Positions 1-7,881 of a stretch of DNA of 64,000 bases are shown piece by piece; positions within the stretch are counted from its first letter, which is position 1; every line of letters starts with the position of its first letter. The notes beneath the pieces were generated by a model. The model made no database searches. It worked only from the letters and a program-made list of their open reading frames with translations, and was not told where the DNA came from. Origin of the DNA: Salinirussus salinus (lineage in GTDB: Archaea > Halobacteriota > Halobacteria > Halobacteriales > Haloarculaceae); NCBI RefSeq assembly GCF_009831455.1, contig NZ_WOWO01000004.1:1-64000 (forward strand), read 5' to 3'. Made by a program: the position numbers and the translations under genes.

Positions 1-94
1 TGGACGATCATTCCTGCGCACAAGATTTTAAGTCCGAAGGGCCGACCAACGCCGGCATGGCCGACGCGCGGCTGGAACTGGCAGAGGCACCGGC

Positions 95-151
95 CGGGGG
101 GTCGGGGGGGGGGCGGGGGGGGGCCCGCCCGCCCCCGCCCCCCCCCCCCCG
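95..151. repeat. G-run/C-run palindrome
   Basis: The plus strand carries runs of about 6, 10 and 9 G, followed at once by C runs of 3, 3, 5 and 13. Together they form a near-perfect inverted repeat of homopolymer blocks. Such DNA could fold as a GC hairpin or, on the G-rich arm, a quadruplex. Homopolymers of this length are also a classic place for sequencing and assembly error, so exact run lengths should be treated with caution. Confidence 0.8.
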
Positions 152-220
152 CCACCACTCACGGGCGGCGTGCGGGGCGGGCCCCACCATCGGGAGCGGC
201 GTGGAACGACGAGCGGCCGG

Positions 221-341
221 CTTTTTCGCCCACGTTTTTCGACGAGCGGGGTGCGGGCCGACGGCCCGCACCCGGATGCCGTGGCGGCGGAGCCGCCACG
301 CGGTGGTGAGTGAAACGAGCCACCCGAGGAGAAAAAGGTGG
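221..341 (+). repeat. Dispersed hairpin repeat, copy 1
   Basis: This is the most diverged of three copies in the window; the others are at 37714-37829 (minus) and 39195-39311 (plus). The order is CTTTTTCGCCCACG, a second T tract, a hairpin with arms TGCGGGCC/GGCCCGCA, a hairpin with arms CGTGGCGGC/GCCGCCACG, a more variable third segment, and GAAAAAGGTGG. The ends form an imperfect inverted repeat (CTTTTTCGCC against GGCGGAAAAAG in copy 3). It lies in non-coding DNA about 260 nt before the first gene. Confidence 0.75.
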
Positions 342-550
342 CCTCGGGAGGTCGAGGGCGTCGACGTGGAGATCGCTATTGAGCCACTTCCGGAGGCAGC
401 CGCCAGCGACGACTGACCGGCCGCGAGCCTCTCGCGGAGGTGGCCGCAGGTGGCGACTGACGGCACGGCGCCTGGCTCCCGGGAACGGGTGACCGCCGCG
501 AGAAAGGGGGGAGGGGGGCAGCCGGCCGCCCGGCGGGCCGCGTGTGACAA

Positions 551-580
551 CCCTTATTCGGTTCGATACGAATAGGGGGG
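551..580. promoter_or_regulatory. Inverted repeat over the first gene's promoter
   Basis: CCCTTATTCG and CGAATAGGGG are separated by 8 nt and match as an inverted repeat at 9 of 10 positions. The left arm includes a TATA-like CTTATT. The site ends about 20 nt before the ATG at 601, where a regulator could compete with basal factors. That it is an operator is inference from symmetry and position. Confidence 0.45.
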
Positions 581-600
581 GCAAGAGACCCCGCGTGACC

Positions 601-1287
601 ATGGAAGAGAGCGTCTCGGGATTCAAGACCCGCGGTGACTGGATGGCCATCGTCGAGCACGGCGAGCGCATCACGCGCGCGCTGCAGGAAGTCGCCGACG
701 AGGAGGGGATCGACCTCGGGGACGCCCTCGACGAATTCGACGAGTGGCGTCCCAAGAGCCACGAGCGCATCGACGAGGACGTCAACGAGAAGACCGCGGC
801 GCAGGCAAGCGTCGCCGAAGGGGAAGGCGAGAAGGAAGGGAAAGGTCCGGACGAGGACCTTCAGACCGCCGGCGAGAAGCTCGCGGAGTCCTACGAGAAC
901 CTCGACGAGCCCGACGAGGCCGTCGGCAAGTGGGGCGAGAGCATCGACTACGTGGCCCGCGCGGCCGACTCGGCGGGGCGGAAGGCCATCCGCACGGTCG
1001 AGAACGCCGTCTACCGCAACGTGATGACCCAGATCGCTCCCTACTACTTCGACAACGAACTCATCAGCGCGAACCTCCAGCAGGTCCGGGGGGCCGACGA
1101 GTACGTCTTCGAGGTCAACGTCAACGACGACGACCTGAAGGTCCACGTCTCGAACAGGCTGGCCGACTACGAGTCCGAGGTCGACCGCTGGCACGTCGAC
1201 ACCGAGAAGGCCACCGAGACCGCCGAGGCCGCGGAGGGCGCCGAGGCACCCGACAACGGCACGCCCGCCGACGCCGACACCAACTAG
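601..1287 (+). CDS. DUF5828-like haloarchaeal protein
   Basis: This 228-residue acidic protein has no catalytic motif I recognise. It resembles a haloarchaea-restricted family I know as DUF5828, with an N-terminal segment starting MEESVSGFKTRGDW, a central EGEGEKEGK stretch, a helix-rich DSAGRKAIR region and a C-terminal acidic/Ala-rich tail. It lacks a signal peptide and membrane segments, so it should be cytosolic. I chose the ATG at 601 because it matches the family N-terminus; a GTG at 544 would read through the inverted-repeat promoter. The function is unknown. Confidence 0.8.
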   Translation: MEESVSGFKTRGDWMAIVEHGERITRALQEVADEEGIDLGDALDEFDEWRPKSHERIDEDVNEKTAAQASVAEGEGEKEGKGPDEDLQTAGEKLAESYENLDEPDEAVGKWGESIDYVARAADSAGRKAIRTVENAVYRNVMTQIAPYYFDNELISANLQQVRGADEYVFEVNVNDDDLKVHVSNRLADYESEVDRWHVDTEKATETAEAAEGAEAPDNGTPADADTN

Positions 1288-1396
1288 CCCCCGTCACCGG
1301 GCGGGCAACCGCGCCACCCGACGCCGCAGCACGGGGGTCGTCACCCCCAGTCGTTCGGGACCTTTTACTCGGCCGTCCGGTCCCTACTGCCGTCCG

Positions 1397-2911
1397 ATGA
1401 GCCTGGACATACTCGGGTCCGGCAGTGGCGACCGTGGCGACGTCGGCGGCCGCGAGGTCACCGTCGTCGGCGCGGGGGTCGGCGGTCTCGCGGCGGCGGC
1501 CTACCTGGCTGACGCCGGCGCGGACGTCCGCGTCCTCGAACAGCACGACCGGCCGGGCGGGCACGCCAACCGCTTCGTCGAGGACGGGTACACCTTCGAC
1601 ACCGGTCCCTCCTGGTACCTGATGCCCGACGTCTTCGAGCGGTTTTTCGGTCACTTCGGACGCTCGCCCGAGGACTTTTACGACCTGGTCCACCTCGACC
1701 CCCACTACCGGGTGTTCTGGAAGGACGGCGACCGTGCGGACGTCCGGCCGGATATGGCCCACAACCGCGCCCTCTTCGACTCCTACGAGGACGGTGCCGG
1801 CGAGGCGCTGGAGGCCTACCTCGACGAGGCCGAGTACACCTACGAGGTGGGCATGGACCGCTTCGTCTACGAGGACCGCGGGCGGCTGCGCGATTTCGTC
1901 GACCTGGACGTGCTCAAGTCTGCCCGGGGACTCTCGCTTCTGGGAACGATGAACGACCACGTCGCGGACTACGTCGACCACCCCAAGCTACGTCAGCTAC
2001 TGCAGTACACGCTGGTCTTTCTGGGCGGGTCGCCGTACAACACGCCGGCGCTGTACAACCTGCTGAGCCACGTCGACTTCAACCTCGGCGTCTACTACCC
2101 GGAGGGCGGGATGTACAGCGTCGTCGAGGGGATGGTCGAACTCGCCGAGGACCTGGGGGCGACGGTCGAAACCGGCCGGCCGGTCCGCCGGGTCGAGCGT
2201 AACGGCGCGGGGCTGCGCACCGACACCGACGCGGGGCCGGTCGCCGCCGACGCCGTCATCAGCAACGCAAACCCCGCCCACGTCGAGCGCGAACTCCTCC
2301 CGGAGGGTCGCCGCGAGCACGGCGAGGGCTACTGGGAGGGCCGGACGCTCGCCCCCTCGGCGTACATGCTCTATCTCGGCGTCGAGGGCGGCGTCGACCC
2401 CCTCGCACACCACACGCTGGTGCTCCCCACGGACTGGAAGAGCCACTTCGAGTCCATCTTCGAGGAGCCGCGCTGGCCGGAGGACCCCGCCTACTACGTC
2501 AACGTGCCCTCGACGACCGACGACGCGGTCGCCCCCGAGGGCGGGCACACGGTGGTCGTGCTCGTGCCCATCGCCCCGGGCCTCGAGGACGACGACCCGG
2601 CCCGCGAGCGGTTCCGCGAGCAGGTCCTCGACGATATCGCCGCCCACACCGGCGTCGACCTGCGCGGCCGGATCGCGGTCGAGCGGGAGGCCTGCGTCTC
2701 CGAGTTCGCAGCGCGGTACGGCGACCCCCGCGGGAGCGCGCTGGGGCTGGCACACACCCTGCGCCAGACCGGCCCCTTCCGGCCGGACCACCGCTCGGAC
2801 GCCCTGGAGGGGCTGTACTACACCGGCGCGTACACCCGGCCGGGGATCGGTGTGCCGATGTGTCTCATCAGCGGCGAACACGCCGCCGAGGCGGTCGTCG
2901 CGGACCGCTGA
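1397..2911 (+). CDS. crtI: Phytoene desaturase-type oxidoreductase
   Basis: This 504-residue FAD enzyme belongs to the CrtI/CrtD carotenoid desaturase family, which introduces double bonds into phytoene or later C40/C50 carotenoids. The Rossmann motif GAGVGG lies at residues 25-30, followed by an E-x-x-x-R-x-GG signature (EQHDRPGG). The C-terminal FAD-closing motif (YYTGAYTRPGIGVPM) is near residues 470-485. A TTTTAC box about 30 nt before the ATG fits a leaderless transcript. No other carotenoid gene is adjacent, so phytoene desaturase (CrtI) cannot be told apart from the 3,4-desaturase type (CrtD) by context. The symbol is the best guess. Confidence 0.85.
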   Translation: MSLDILGSGSGDRGDVGGREVTVVGAGVGGLAAAAYLADAGADVRVLEQHDRPGGHANRFVEDGYTFDTGPSWYLMPDVFERFFGHFGRSPEDFYDLVHLDPHYRVFWKDGDRADVRPDMAHNRALFDSYEDGAGEALEAYLDEAEYTYEVGMDRFVYEDRGRLRDFVDLDVLKSARGLSLLGTMNDHVADYVDHPKLRQLLQYTLVFLGGSPYNTPALYNLLSHVDFNLGVYYPEGGMYSVVEGMVELAEDLGATVETGRPVRRVERNGAGLRTDTDAGPVAADAVISNANPAHVERELLPEGRREHGEGYWEGRTLAPSAYMLYLGVEGGVDPLAHHTLVLPTDWKSHFESIFEEPRWPEDPAYYVNVPSTTDDAVAPEGGHTVVVLVPIAPGLEDDDPARERFREQVLDDIAAHTGVDLRGRIAVEREACVSEFAARYGDPRGSALGLAHTLRQTGPFRPDHRSDALEGLYYTGAYTRPGIGVPMCLISGEHAAEAVVADR

Positions 2912-3010
2912 GCCGCCGGCGGTCACGCCCCGCGCCGCCGTTCGGCCGGGCCCGCGGCCGGCAGCCGCGAGCCGGTAGGCTCATGGCCCGGGGAGCCAGT
3001 ACCCGTCCCA

Positions 3011-4195
3011 ATGGCAACCCCGACGCTCGCGGTCCTGCTCGTGGCCGGCGCGGCGAGTCTGTTCATGGCGTGGGCCATCGGCGCCGGCTCCTCGGGGTCG
3101 ACCCCCTTCGCCCCCGCGGTCGGGGCAAACGCCATCTCGATCCTCCGGGCGGGCTTCGTCGTCGGCATCCTCGGCCTCCTGGGGGCAGTCCTCCAGGGGG
3201 CGAACGTCACCGAGGCCGTCGGTCAGGAGTTGGTGGTCGGCGAGCCGCTGGGCGCGACCGCTGCGGTCATCGGCCTGGTGGTCGCCGCGACGCTGGTCGC
3301 GGTGGGTATCTTCGCGGGCTATCCCATCGCGACGGCCTTCACCGTCACCGGAGCGGTCGTCGGCGTCGGCCTCGCGAGCGGGGGCGCGCCCGCGTGGGCG
3401 AAGTACCAGCAGATCGGCGCGCTGTGGGTACTCACCCCGGTCATCGGCGGCGGCCTCTCCTACGGGACCGCCCGGCTGCTGCGCGCGGAGTCGGTCCCCG
3501 AACGGGTCGCCGTGCCCGTCCTCGGCGGGCTGGTGGGGCTCCTCCTGGCGAACATCGGCTTCGTCCTGCTGGGGCCGCCCGACGAACAGACCTCCGTCGC
3601 GACGGCCGTCGCGGTCGCCGTCGACGGCGGCCTCGCCGCCGCGGCCGGCGCCTCCTTGCTGGTCGCGCTGCTGGTCGCGGGGGTGCTGGCCTACGACATG
3701 CGGGCCAGCGGGCCGGCGGCCAGCCAGCGACACTTCCTGCTGGCGCTCGGAGGGCTGGTCGCCTTCTCCGCCGGCGGGAGCCAGGTCGGTCTCGCGCTCG
3801 GCCCGCTGGTCCCCCTGACCGGGTCGCTCGAGCTGCCGCTTGTCGCGCTGCTGTTCGGGGGTGGCCTCGGTCTCCTCGTCGGCTCCTGGACCGGTGCCCC
3901 GCGGATGATCAAGGCGCTGAGCCAGGACTACTCCTCGCTTGGACCCCGCCGGTCGATCGCCGCGCTGATCCCCTCTTTCGCGATCGCTCAGACCGCCGTC
4001 TTCTTCGGGATCCCCGTCTCGTTCAACGAGATCATCGTCTCGGCGATCATCGGCAGCGGCTACGCCGCGAGCGGGGCCGGCGGCGAGGTCTCCGGCGCGA
4101 AGATGGGCTACACCGTGCTGGCGTGGGTCGGCTCGCTGGTCGGTGCCTTCGCCGTCAGCTACGGAGCCTTCCTTGGCGTATCGGCCGTGCTGTGA
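3011..4195 (+). CDS. pitA: PiT-family inorganic phosphate transporter
   Basis: This 394-residue membrane protein has about ten hydrophobic helices and the two related halves of PiT (PF01384) carriers. The N-terminal half contains PAVGANAISILRAGF and the C-terminal half contains SFNEIIVSAIIGSGYAAS, each the expected signature region. Family members couple inorganic phosphate uptake to a cation gradient at the cytoplasmic membrane. It lies alone on this strand between the desaturase and a convergent CNNM-type gene. No PhoU-like partner is adjacent. Confidence 0.88.
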   Translation: MATPTLAVLLVAGAASLFMAWAIGAGSSGSTPFAPAVGANAISILRAGFVVGILGLLGAVLQGANVTEAVGQELVVGEPLGATAAVIGLVVAATLVAVGIFAGYPIATAFTVTGAVVGVGLASGGAPAWAKYQQIGALWVLTPVIGGGLSYGTARLLRAESVPERVAVPVLGGLVGLLLANIGFVLLGPPDEQTSVATAVAVAVDGGLAAAAGASLLVALLVAGVLAYDMRASGPAASQRHFLLALGGLVAFSAGGSQVGLALGPLVPLTGSLELPLVALLFGGGLGLLVGSWTGAPRMIKALSQDYSSLGPRRSIAALIPSFAIAQTAVFFGIPVSFNEIIVSAIIGSGYAASGAGGEVSGAKMGYTVLAWVGSLVGAFAVSYGAFLGVSAVL

Positions 4196-4225
4196 GGCGA
4201 GCGTACGGGCGGGAGTGGGGGCGGC

Positions 4226-5638
4226 TCAGTCGTCCGTCGTCGCCTCGGCGTCGGGTTCGGCCGCGCCGTCCTCGCTGTCCTCGTCCTCCTCGGCGGCCAG
4301 GCCGGTGATCCGGGCTTTCATGATCCGTGTGTTCTCGACCTGCTCGACGCGGATGGTCAGCCCGTCGTACTCGATGGCCTCGCCCTCCTCGACCAGCCGG
4401 CCCGCGCGGTTGAAGATGAACCCCGCGATGGTCTCGAACTCCTCGCCCTCCGGGAGGTCGACCCCCAGCGCCTCGTTGAGCTCGTCGATGTTGACCTCGC
4501 CTTTGACGATGGCGGTGTCGTCGTCGAGGACCTCGATCGGCTCCTCCTCGCCGCCCTCGAGGATCTCCCCGACGATCTCCTCGGTCAGGTCCTCCATCGT
4601 CACCAGCCCCTCGGTGGTGCCGAACTCGTCGACGACGATCACCATGTGGAGCCGCTCGTCGCGCATCTCGGTCAGCAGGTCGTCGACGTTTTTCGACTCG
4701 GGGACGTGCAGCGTGGGCGTGGTCAGGTCGTTCAGGTCGACGTCCTCGACCTCGCCGTACTGGAGCTCCCGTACCAGGTCGCGGATGTGGACGACGCCGA
4801 TGATGTTGTCGAGGCTCCCCTCGTAGACCGGCAGGCGGGCGTGGTTGCTCTGGACGAACGTCTCCAGGGCCTCCTCCAGTGTGTTGTCGACCGAGACCGC
4901 CGTCATGTCCAGCCGGGGAGTCATCACCTCCTTCGCGATGGTGTTGTTGAAGCGGAGCGTGCGCTGGAGCATCTCCCGTTCCTCCTCGTCGAGCACGCCC
5001 TCCCGTTCCCCGGTCTCGATGATATCGCGGATCTCCTGGCGGGTGACATAGGAGGTCTCGATCGCCGAGCGCCCGCCGGTGACACGGTTGACCGCGCGGG
5101 TGAGGTAGTCGAACAGCGCCACGAGCGGCAACAGGAGGTTCTCGGCGAACTTCAGCGGGCGGGCGATGGTCAGCGCCCAGGACTCGGTGTTCTCGATGGC
5201 GTAGGACTTGGGGGCGCTCTCGCCGAACAGGAGCACGAGACTCGTGATCCCGACCGTCGAGAGCACCACCGGCAACAGGCCGTTCCCCAGGTAGTAGGTC
5301 AACAGCCCCGTCGCGATGGCCGACATCGCGATGTTGACGAGGTTGTTGCCAACGAGGATCGTCACCAGCAGGCGGTGGGGGTCGTTGCGCAGCGCCGCGA
5401 GCGTCTTCCCCGCTTTCGTCCCGTTGCTGGACAGCGCTTCGACGCGGTGGGAGGCAAGCGAGAACATCGCGATCTCGGAGGAGGAGAAAAACCCCGAGAG
5501 CACGAGCAACACGAGGATGATGAGGCCCCCGATGACGGCAAAGAGGGTATCGGAGATGGTGAGGCCCAGCACCTCGAAGGCCAGGGGAACGGTCATTAGC
5601 GTCGGTACTTGCGTGCCGGCGGGTGTAAGCGTTACCAT
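4226..5638 (-). CDS. CNNM/CorC (hemolysin C)-type membrane protein
   Basis: This 470-residue protein has the CNNM/DUF21 architecture. A hydrophobic N-terminal domain with about four helices (residues 20-165) is followed by a paired CBS module (about 210-345, with the TEEIVGEI signature) and a CorC_HlyC C-terminal domain (about 360-445). It ends in an acidic tail. Relatives act in magnesium or other cation efflux and tolerance, gated by nucleotides at the CBS pair. The start could be the ATG at 5638 or the in-frame ATG 14 codons later. It converges on the phosphate transporter. Confidence 0.88.
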   Translation of the reverse strand: MVTLTPAGTQVPTLMTVPLAFEVLGLTISDTLFAVIGGLIILVLLVLSGFFSSSEIAMFSLASHRVEALSSNGTKAGKTLAALRNDPHRLLVTILVGNNLVNIAMSAIATGLLTYYLGNGLLPVVLSTVGITSLVLLFGESAPKSYAIENTESWALTIARPLKFAENLLLPLVALFDYLTRAVNRVTGGRSAIETSYVTRQEIRDIIETGEREGVLDEEEREMLQRTLRFNNTIAKEVMTPRLDMTAVSVDNTLEEALETFVQSNHARLPVYEGSLDNIIGVVHIRDLVRELQYGEVEDVDLNDLTTPTLHVPESKNVDDLLTEMRDERLHMVIVVDEFGTTEGLVTMEDLTEEIVGEILEGGEEEPIEVLDDDTAIVKGEVNIDELNEALGVDLPEGEEFETIAGFIFNRAGRLVEEGEAIEYDGLTIRVEQVENTRIMKARITGLAAEEDEDSEDGAAEPDAEATTDD

Positions 5639-5768
5639 GCTTTCGACCGGACCGCCGGGGGGCCGGGGAACCGGCCCGCGTGACGCAGAGGCCCACCCGG
5701 CGACGCGGTCGTGCGGGGCGTCAGCCGGTCGCCGAAGGGCTTACACGCGCCTCGCCCGAAAGACGCGT

Positions 5769-6065
5769 ATGAGTCAGCCAGCCATCACGCTGTACCGCCT
5801 GCAGGCCTGCCCGTTCTGTGAGCGCGTCGTCCGGAAGCTCGAGGAGTACGACCTCGAGTACCAGTCGCGGTTCGTCGAGGCGCTGCACTCGAAGCGAAAC
5901 GTCGTCAAGCGGGTCACCGGGAGCCGGACCGTCCCCGCCATCGTCGACGAGAACACCGGCGTCACGATGTCCGAGTCCGCCAACATCGTCGAGTACCTCG
6001 AACGGACCTACGGCGGGGCCGCCGCGGGCGCCGACGAGGGGACGGCCGCGGCGGGGGGGTCCTGA
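5769..6065 (+). CDS. Glutaredoxin/GST-N-type thioredoxin-fold protein
   Basis: This 98-residue thioredoxin-fold protein has an N-terminal CPFC active site (residues 14-17), a conserved TVPAIVD cis-Pro loop and a SANIVEYL helix, as in glutaredoxins and GST N-terminal domains. Both active-site cysteines are present, so it could pass electrons from low-molecular-weight thiols; haloarchaea use gamma-glutamylcysteine rather than glutathione. Its stop is followed without a gap by the GTG start of the redoxin gene, which suggests translational coupling and a shared redox role. The tail is Gly/Ala-rich and probably disordered. Confidence 0.88.
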   Translation: MSQPAITLYRLQACPFCERVVRKLEEYDLEYQSRFVEALHSKRNVVKRVTGSRTVPAIVDENTGVTMSESANIVEYLERTYGGAAAGADEGTAAAGGS

Positions 6066-6575
6066 GTGGACCTGCCCTTCGACGTCGTCGACCTGGAACC
6101 GACCGACCACCCCACCGAGGGCGAGGAGGCGCCGGACTTCCGGCGCCCGCTCGTAACCGAGGAGTTCTGGGAGGACCGCGCGCTCTCGGAGCTGACCGCC
6201 GAGGGGCCGGTCCTGCTGGTCTTTCACCCGATGGACGGGGCCTTCCCGGCTACCTACATGTACAACGAGCTTCGGGACCGGGAGGTCGCCGAGAAGGTAC
6301 GGGTCGTCGGCTGCTCCATCTCCACCCCCTACGAGCACAAGGCGCTCATCGAGGACCGCGAGGTCGACTTCGCGGTCTTCTCGGACCCGAAAAACGGCGT
6401 CGCAGAGGCCTACGACGTCGTCCACGACCTCGACGGGATGACCGGTGTCTCCGAGCCCCGGCCCGCGGTCTTCGTCGTCGACGCCGAGCGGGTCGTCCGG
6501 TACGCCTGGGTCGCCGAGGAGTGGCCCGACTTCCCCGACTACGACGACCTCGAGGCCGCCCTCGACGAGGTGTGA
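6066..6575 (+). CDS. Redoxin/peroxiredoxin-like protein without peroxidatic Cys
   Basis: This 169-residue protein has an AhpC/TSA-type fold: N-terminal APDFRRPLV, strand LLVFHPMDGAF, GCSIST and a C-terminal PRPAVFVVDAERVVRY. Where active peroxiredoxins have a Thr-x-x-Cys loop, this protein reads HPMDGAFPATY, so the peroxidatic cysteine is absent. The only Cys is C83, in the following strand. It starts at a GTG directly abutting the upstream TGA and overlaps the next gene by one base, so all three genes are likely one operon. Peroxidase activity is doubtful; a chaperone or binding role is possible. Confidence 0.82.
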   Translation: MDLPFDVVDLEPTDHPTEGEEAPDFRRPLVTEEFWEDRALSELTAEGPVLLVFHPMDGAFPATYMYNELRDREVAEKVRVVGCSISTPYEHKALIEDREVDFAVFSDPKNGVAEAYDVVHDLDGMTGVSEPRPAVFVVDAERVVRYAWVAEEWPDFPDYDDLEAALDEV

Positions 6576-7165
6576 TGGAGACGACCGACCCCGCCGTCGC
6601 CGCCGCGGCGGTCGCAGACGGGGACCTGGTCGTCTACCCCACCGAGACGGTCTACGGCCTCGGGGCCGACGCGCTCGACGCCGAGGCCGTCACGCGGGTG
6701 TTCGACGCCAAGCGCCGCGACCGCACCGAGCCGGTCTCGATGGCCGTCCCGACGGTCGAGGCCGCCCTCGAATACACCCGCGCCACCGCGCCCGAGCGGG
6801 CGTTCATGCACGAGTTCCTGCCCGGTCCGGTCACTGTCGTCCTCGAGCGGACGGCGGCGGTCCCGGACGTCCTCACGGGCGGGCGCGACCGCGTCGGCGT
6901 GCGCGTCCCGGACTGTGAGCCCGCGCTCGCGTTGCTGGCCGAGACGGGGCCGCTGACCGCCACCAGCGCCAACGTCAGCGGCCGGGAGAGCGCCCGCCGG
7001 GTCGCGGACCTGGACTCCGAGATCCGGGCGGCTGTGGCGGTCGCGCTCGACGCCGGCGAGACCCCCGGCGGGACGCCCTCGACGGTCGTCGACGTGACTG
7101 CCGGCCGGGTCCACCGCCGTGGAGCCGCGGCCGCGGACGTCGAGGACTGGCTCGACGCGCACTGA
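6575..7165 (+). CDS. Threonylcarbamoyl-AMP synthase (Sua5/YrdC family)
   Basis: This 196-residue protein is of the Sua5/YrdC/YciO family, which makes threonylcarbamoyl-AMP from threonine, bicarbonate and ATP for t6A37 tRNA modification. It has the DLVVYPTETVYGLGADA signature near the N-terminus, the KRRDRTEPVSM nucleotide-binding stretch, PGPVTVVL and TATSANVSGRES. The length matches the short YrdC-type proteins without a C-terminal Sua5 domain. The ATG overlaps the redoxin stop (TGATG). Its link to the redox pair is positional only. Confidence 0.9.
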   Translation: METTDPAVAAAAVADGDLVVYPTETVYGLGADALDAEAVTRVFDAKRRDRTEPVSMAVPTVEAALEYTRATAPERAFMHEFLPGPVTVVLERTAAVPDVLTGGRDRVGVRVPDCEPALALLAETGPLTATSANVSGRESARRVADLDSEIRAAVAVALDAGETPGGTPSTVVDVTAGRVHRRGAAAADVEDWLDAH

Positions 7166-7190
7166 CCGGCCGGCCTCATCCCGCAGGCGC

Positions 7191-7856
7191 TCACCCGCCC
7201 AGCAGCGACCGCAGCGACCGCGTCCGAACCCCACATTCCTCGCGGAACTCGCAGGGTTCGCACTTGGCGTCGCTGTCGACCCGCGGCGGCGGACCGTCGA
7301 CCGTCCGGGCGGCCCGCACCGCCTCGCGGTACTCGGCGCTCCGGCGTGGGCCCACGTCGACGGCCCGGACGACTCCGTGTGCGGGGTACTCCGCGTAGAC
7401 CCGTTCGACCCGGGTCTCGCGCTCCCAGGACAGGGCCTTCGCCGCGGCGACCAGGCGCACACTCTGGGGGTGCCAGACGCCCGTTTCGGGGGGCTCGCCG
7501 GTGAACACGAGCGACAGCGACGGGCCCGCCGGCCCCTCGAACCGCTTGTGGGCGACTCCCCGGCAGTCCTTCCCCGAGAGGAGGATGTCGCGGTCGTCGG
7601 GGTCGGCGAGCGCCCCCCAGCAGTCCAGCCGGGCCTTCGCGCTCCCGAGCCGCGAGCGGAACTGCGTCGGGGTGACCTCGACGGGCGCCTCCCGAAGCGC
7701 CGCGTCGTCGGCGAGCAGTTCGGGGTACCGGAAGGCGACGGCGCGCCGGCGCCGGACCTCGGGCGGGGTCTCGCGGGCGTCGGCGGGCTGGCGGCGGCGG
7801 TAGTACAGCTTGCGCGGGCAGTAGGCGGCCGTCGCCACGTCGCGGAAGGCGTGCAT
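7191..7856 (-). CDS. Solitary Cas4-like (Dna2/Cas4 family) protein
   Basis: This 221-residue protein matches the Cas4/RecB-like nuclease family in layout. A first cysteine in AAYCPRKLYYRRR (residue 13) and a C-terminal CEPCEFREECG cluster could jointly hold an iron-sulfur centre. A GVVRAVD segment lies between them. Classical PD-(D/E)XK residues are not obvious to me, so nuclease activity is uncertain. There are no cas genes or CRISPR repeats nearby, so it is a solo Cas4-type protein, possibly in DNA repair. It lies just downstream of the next minus-strand gene (gap of 25 nt). Confidence 0.7.
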   Translation of the reverse strand: MHAFRDVATAAYCPRKLYYRRRQPADARETPPEVRRRRAVAFRYPELLADDAALREAPVEVTPTQFRSRLGSAKARLDCWGALADPDDRDILLSGKDCRGVAHKRFEGPAGPSLSLVFTGEPPETGVWHPQSVRLVAAAKALSWERETRVERVYAEYPAHGVVRAVDVGPRRSAEYREAVRAARTVDGPPPRVDSDAKCEPCEFREECGVRTRSLRSLLGG

Positions 7857-7881
7857 GGGCGGTCTGGTCCCGGCTTCGGAT

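Larger units (their letters stand above)
1..600. other. Left-edge non-coding region
   Basis: I find no convincing gene here. An AT-rich TATA-like stretch (about 25-34) could serve either direction. On the minus strand an ATG at 9-11 would start a gene leaving the window after three codons. On the plus strand an ATG at 57 opens a 119-codon frame that crosses homopolymer runs and a repeat, so it is not a credible protein. The region contains a G-run/C-run palindrome (about 95-151), repeat copy 1 (221-341) and an inverted repeat just before the first gene. Confidence 0.6.

Noticed and set aside
4143-5599. Long plus-strand frames opposite the CNNM/CorC gene
   Set aside because: They are opposite-strand frames kept open by high GC and third-position bias; the minus-strand gene has clear domains.
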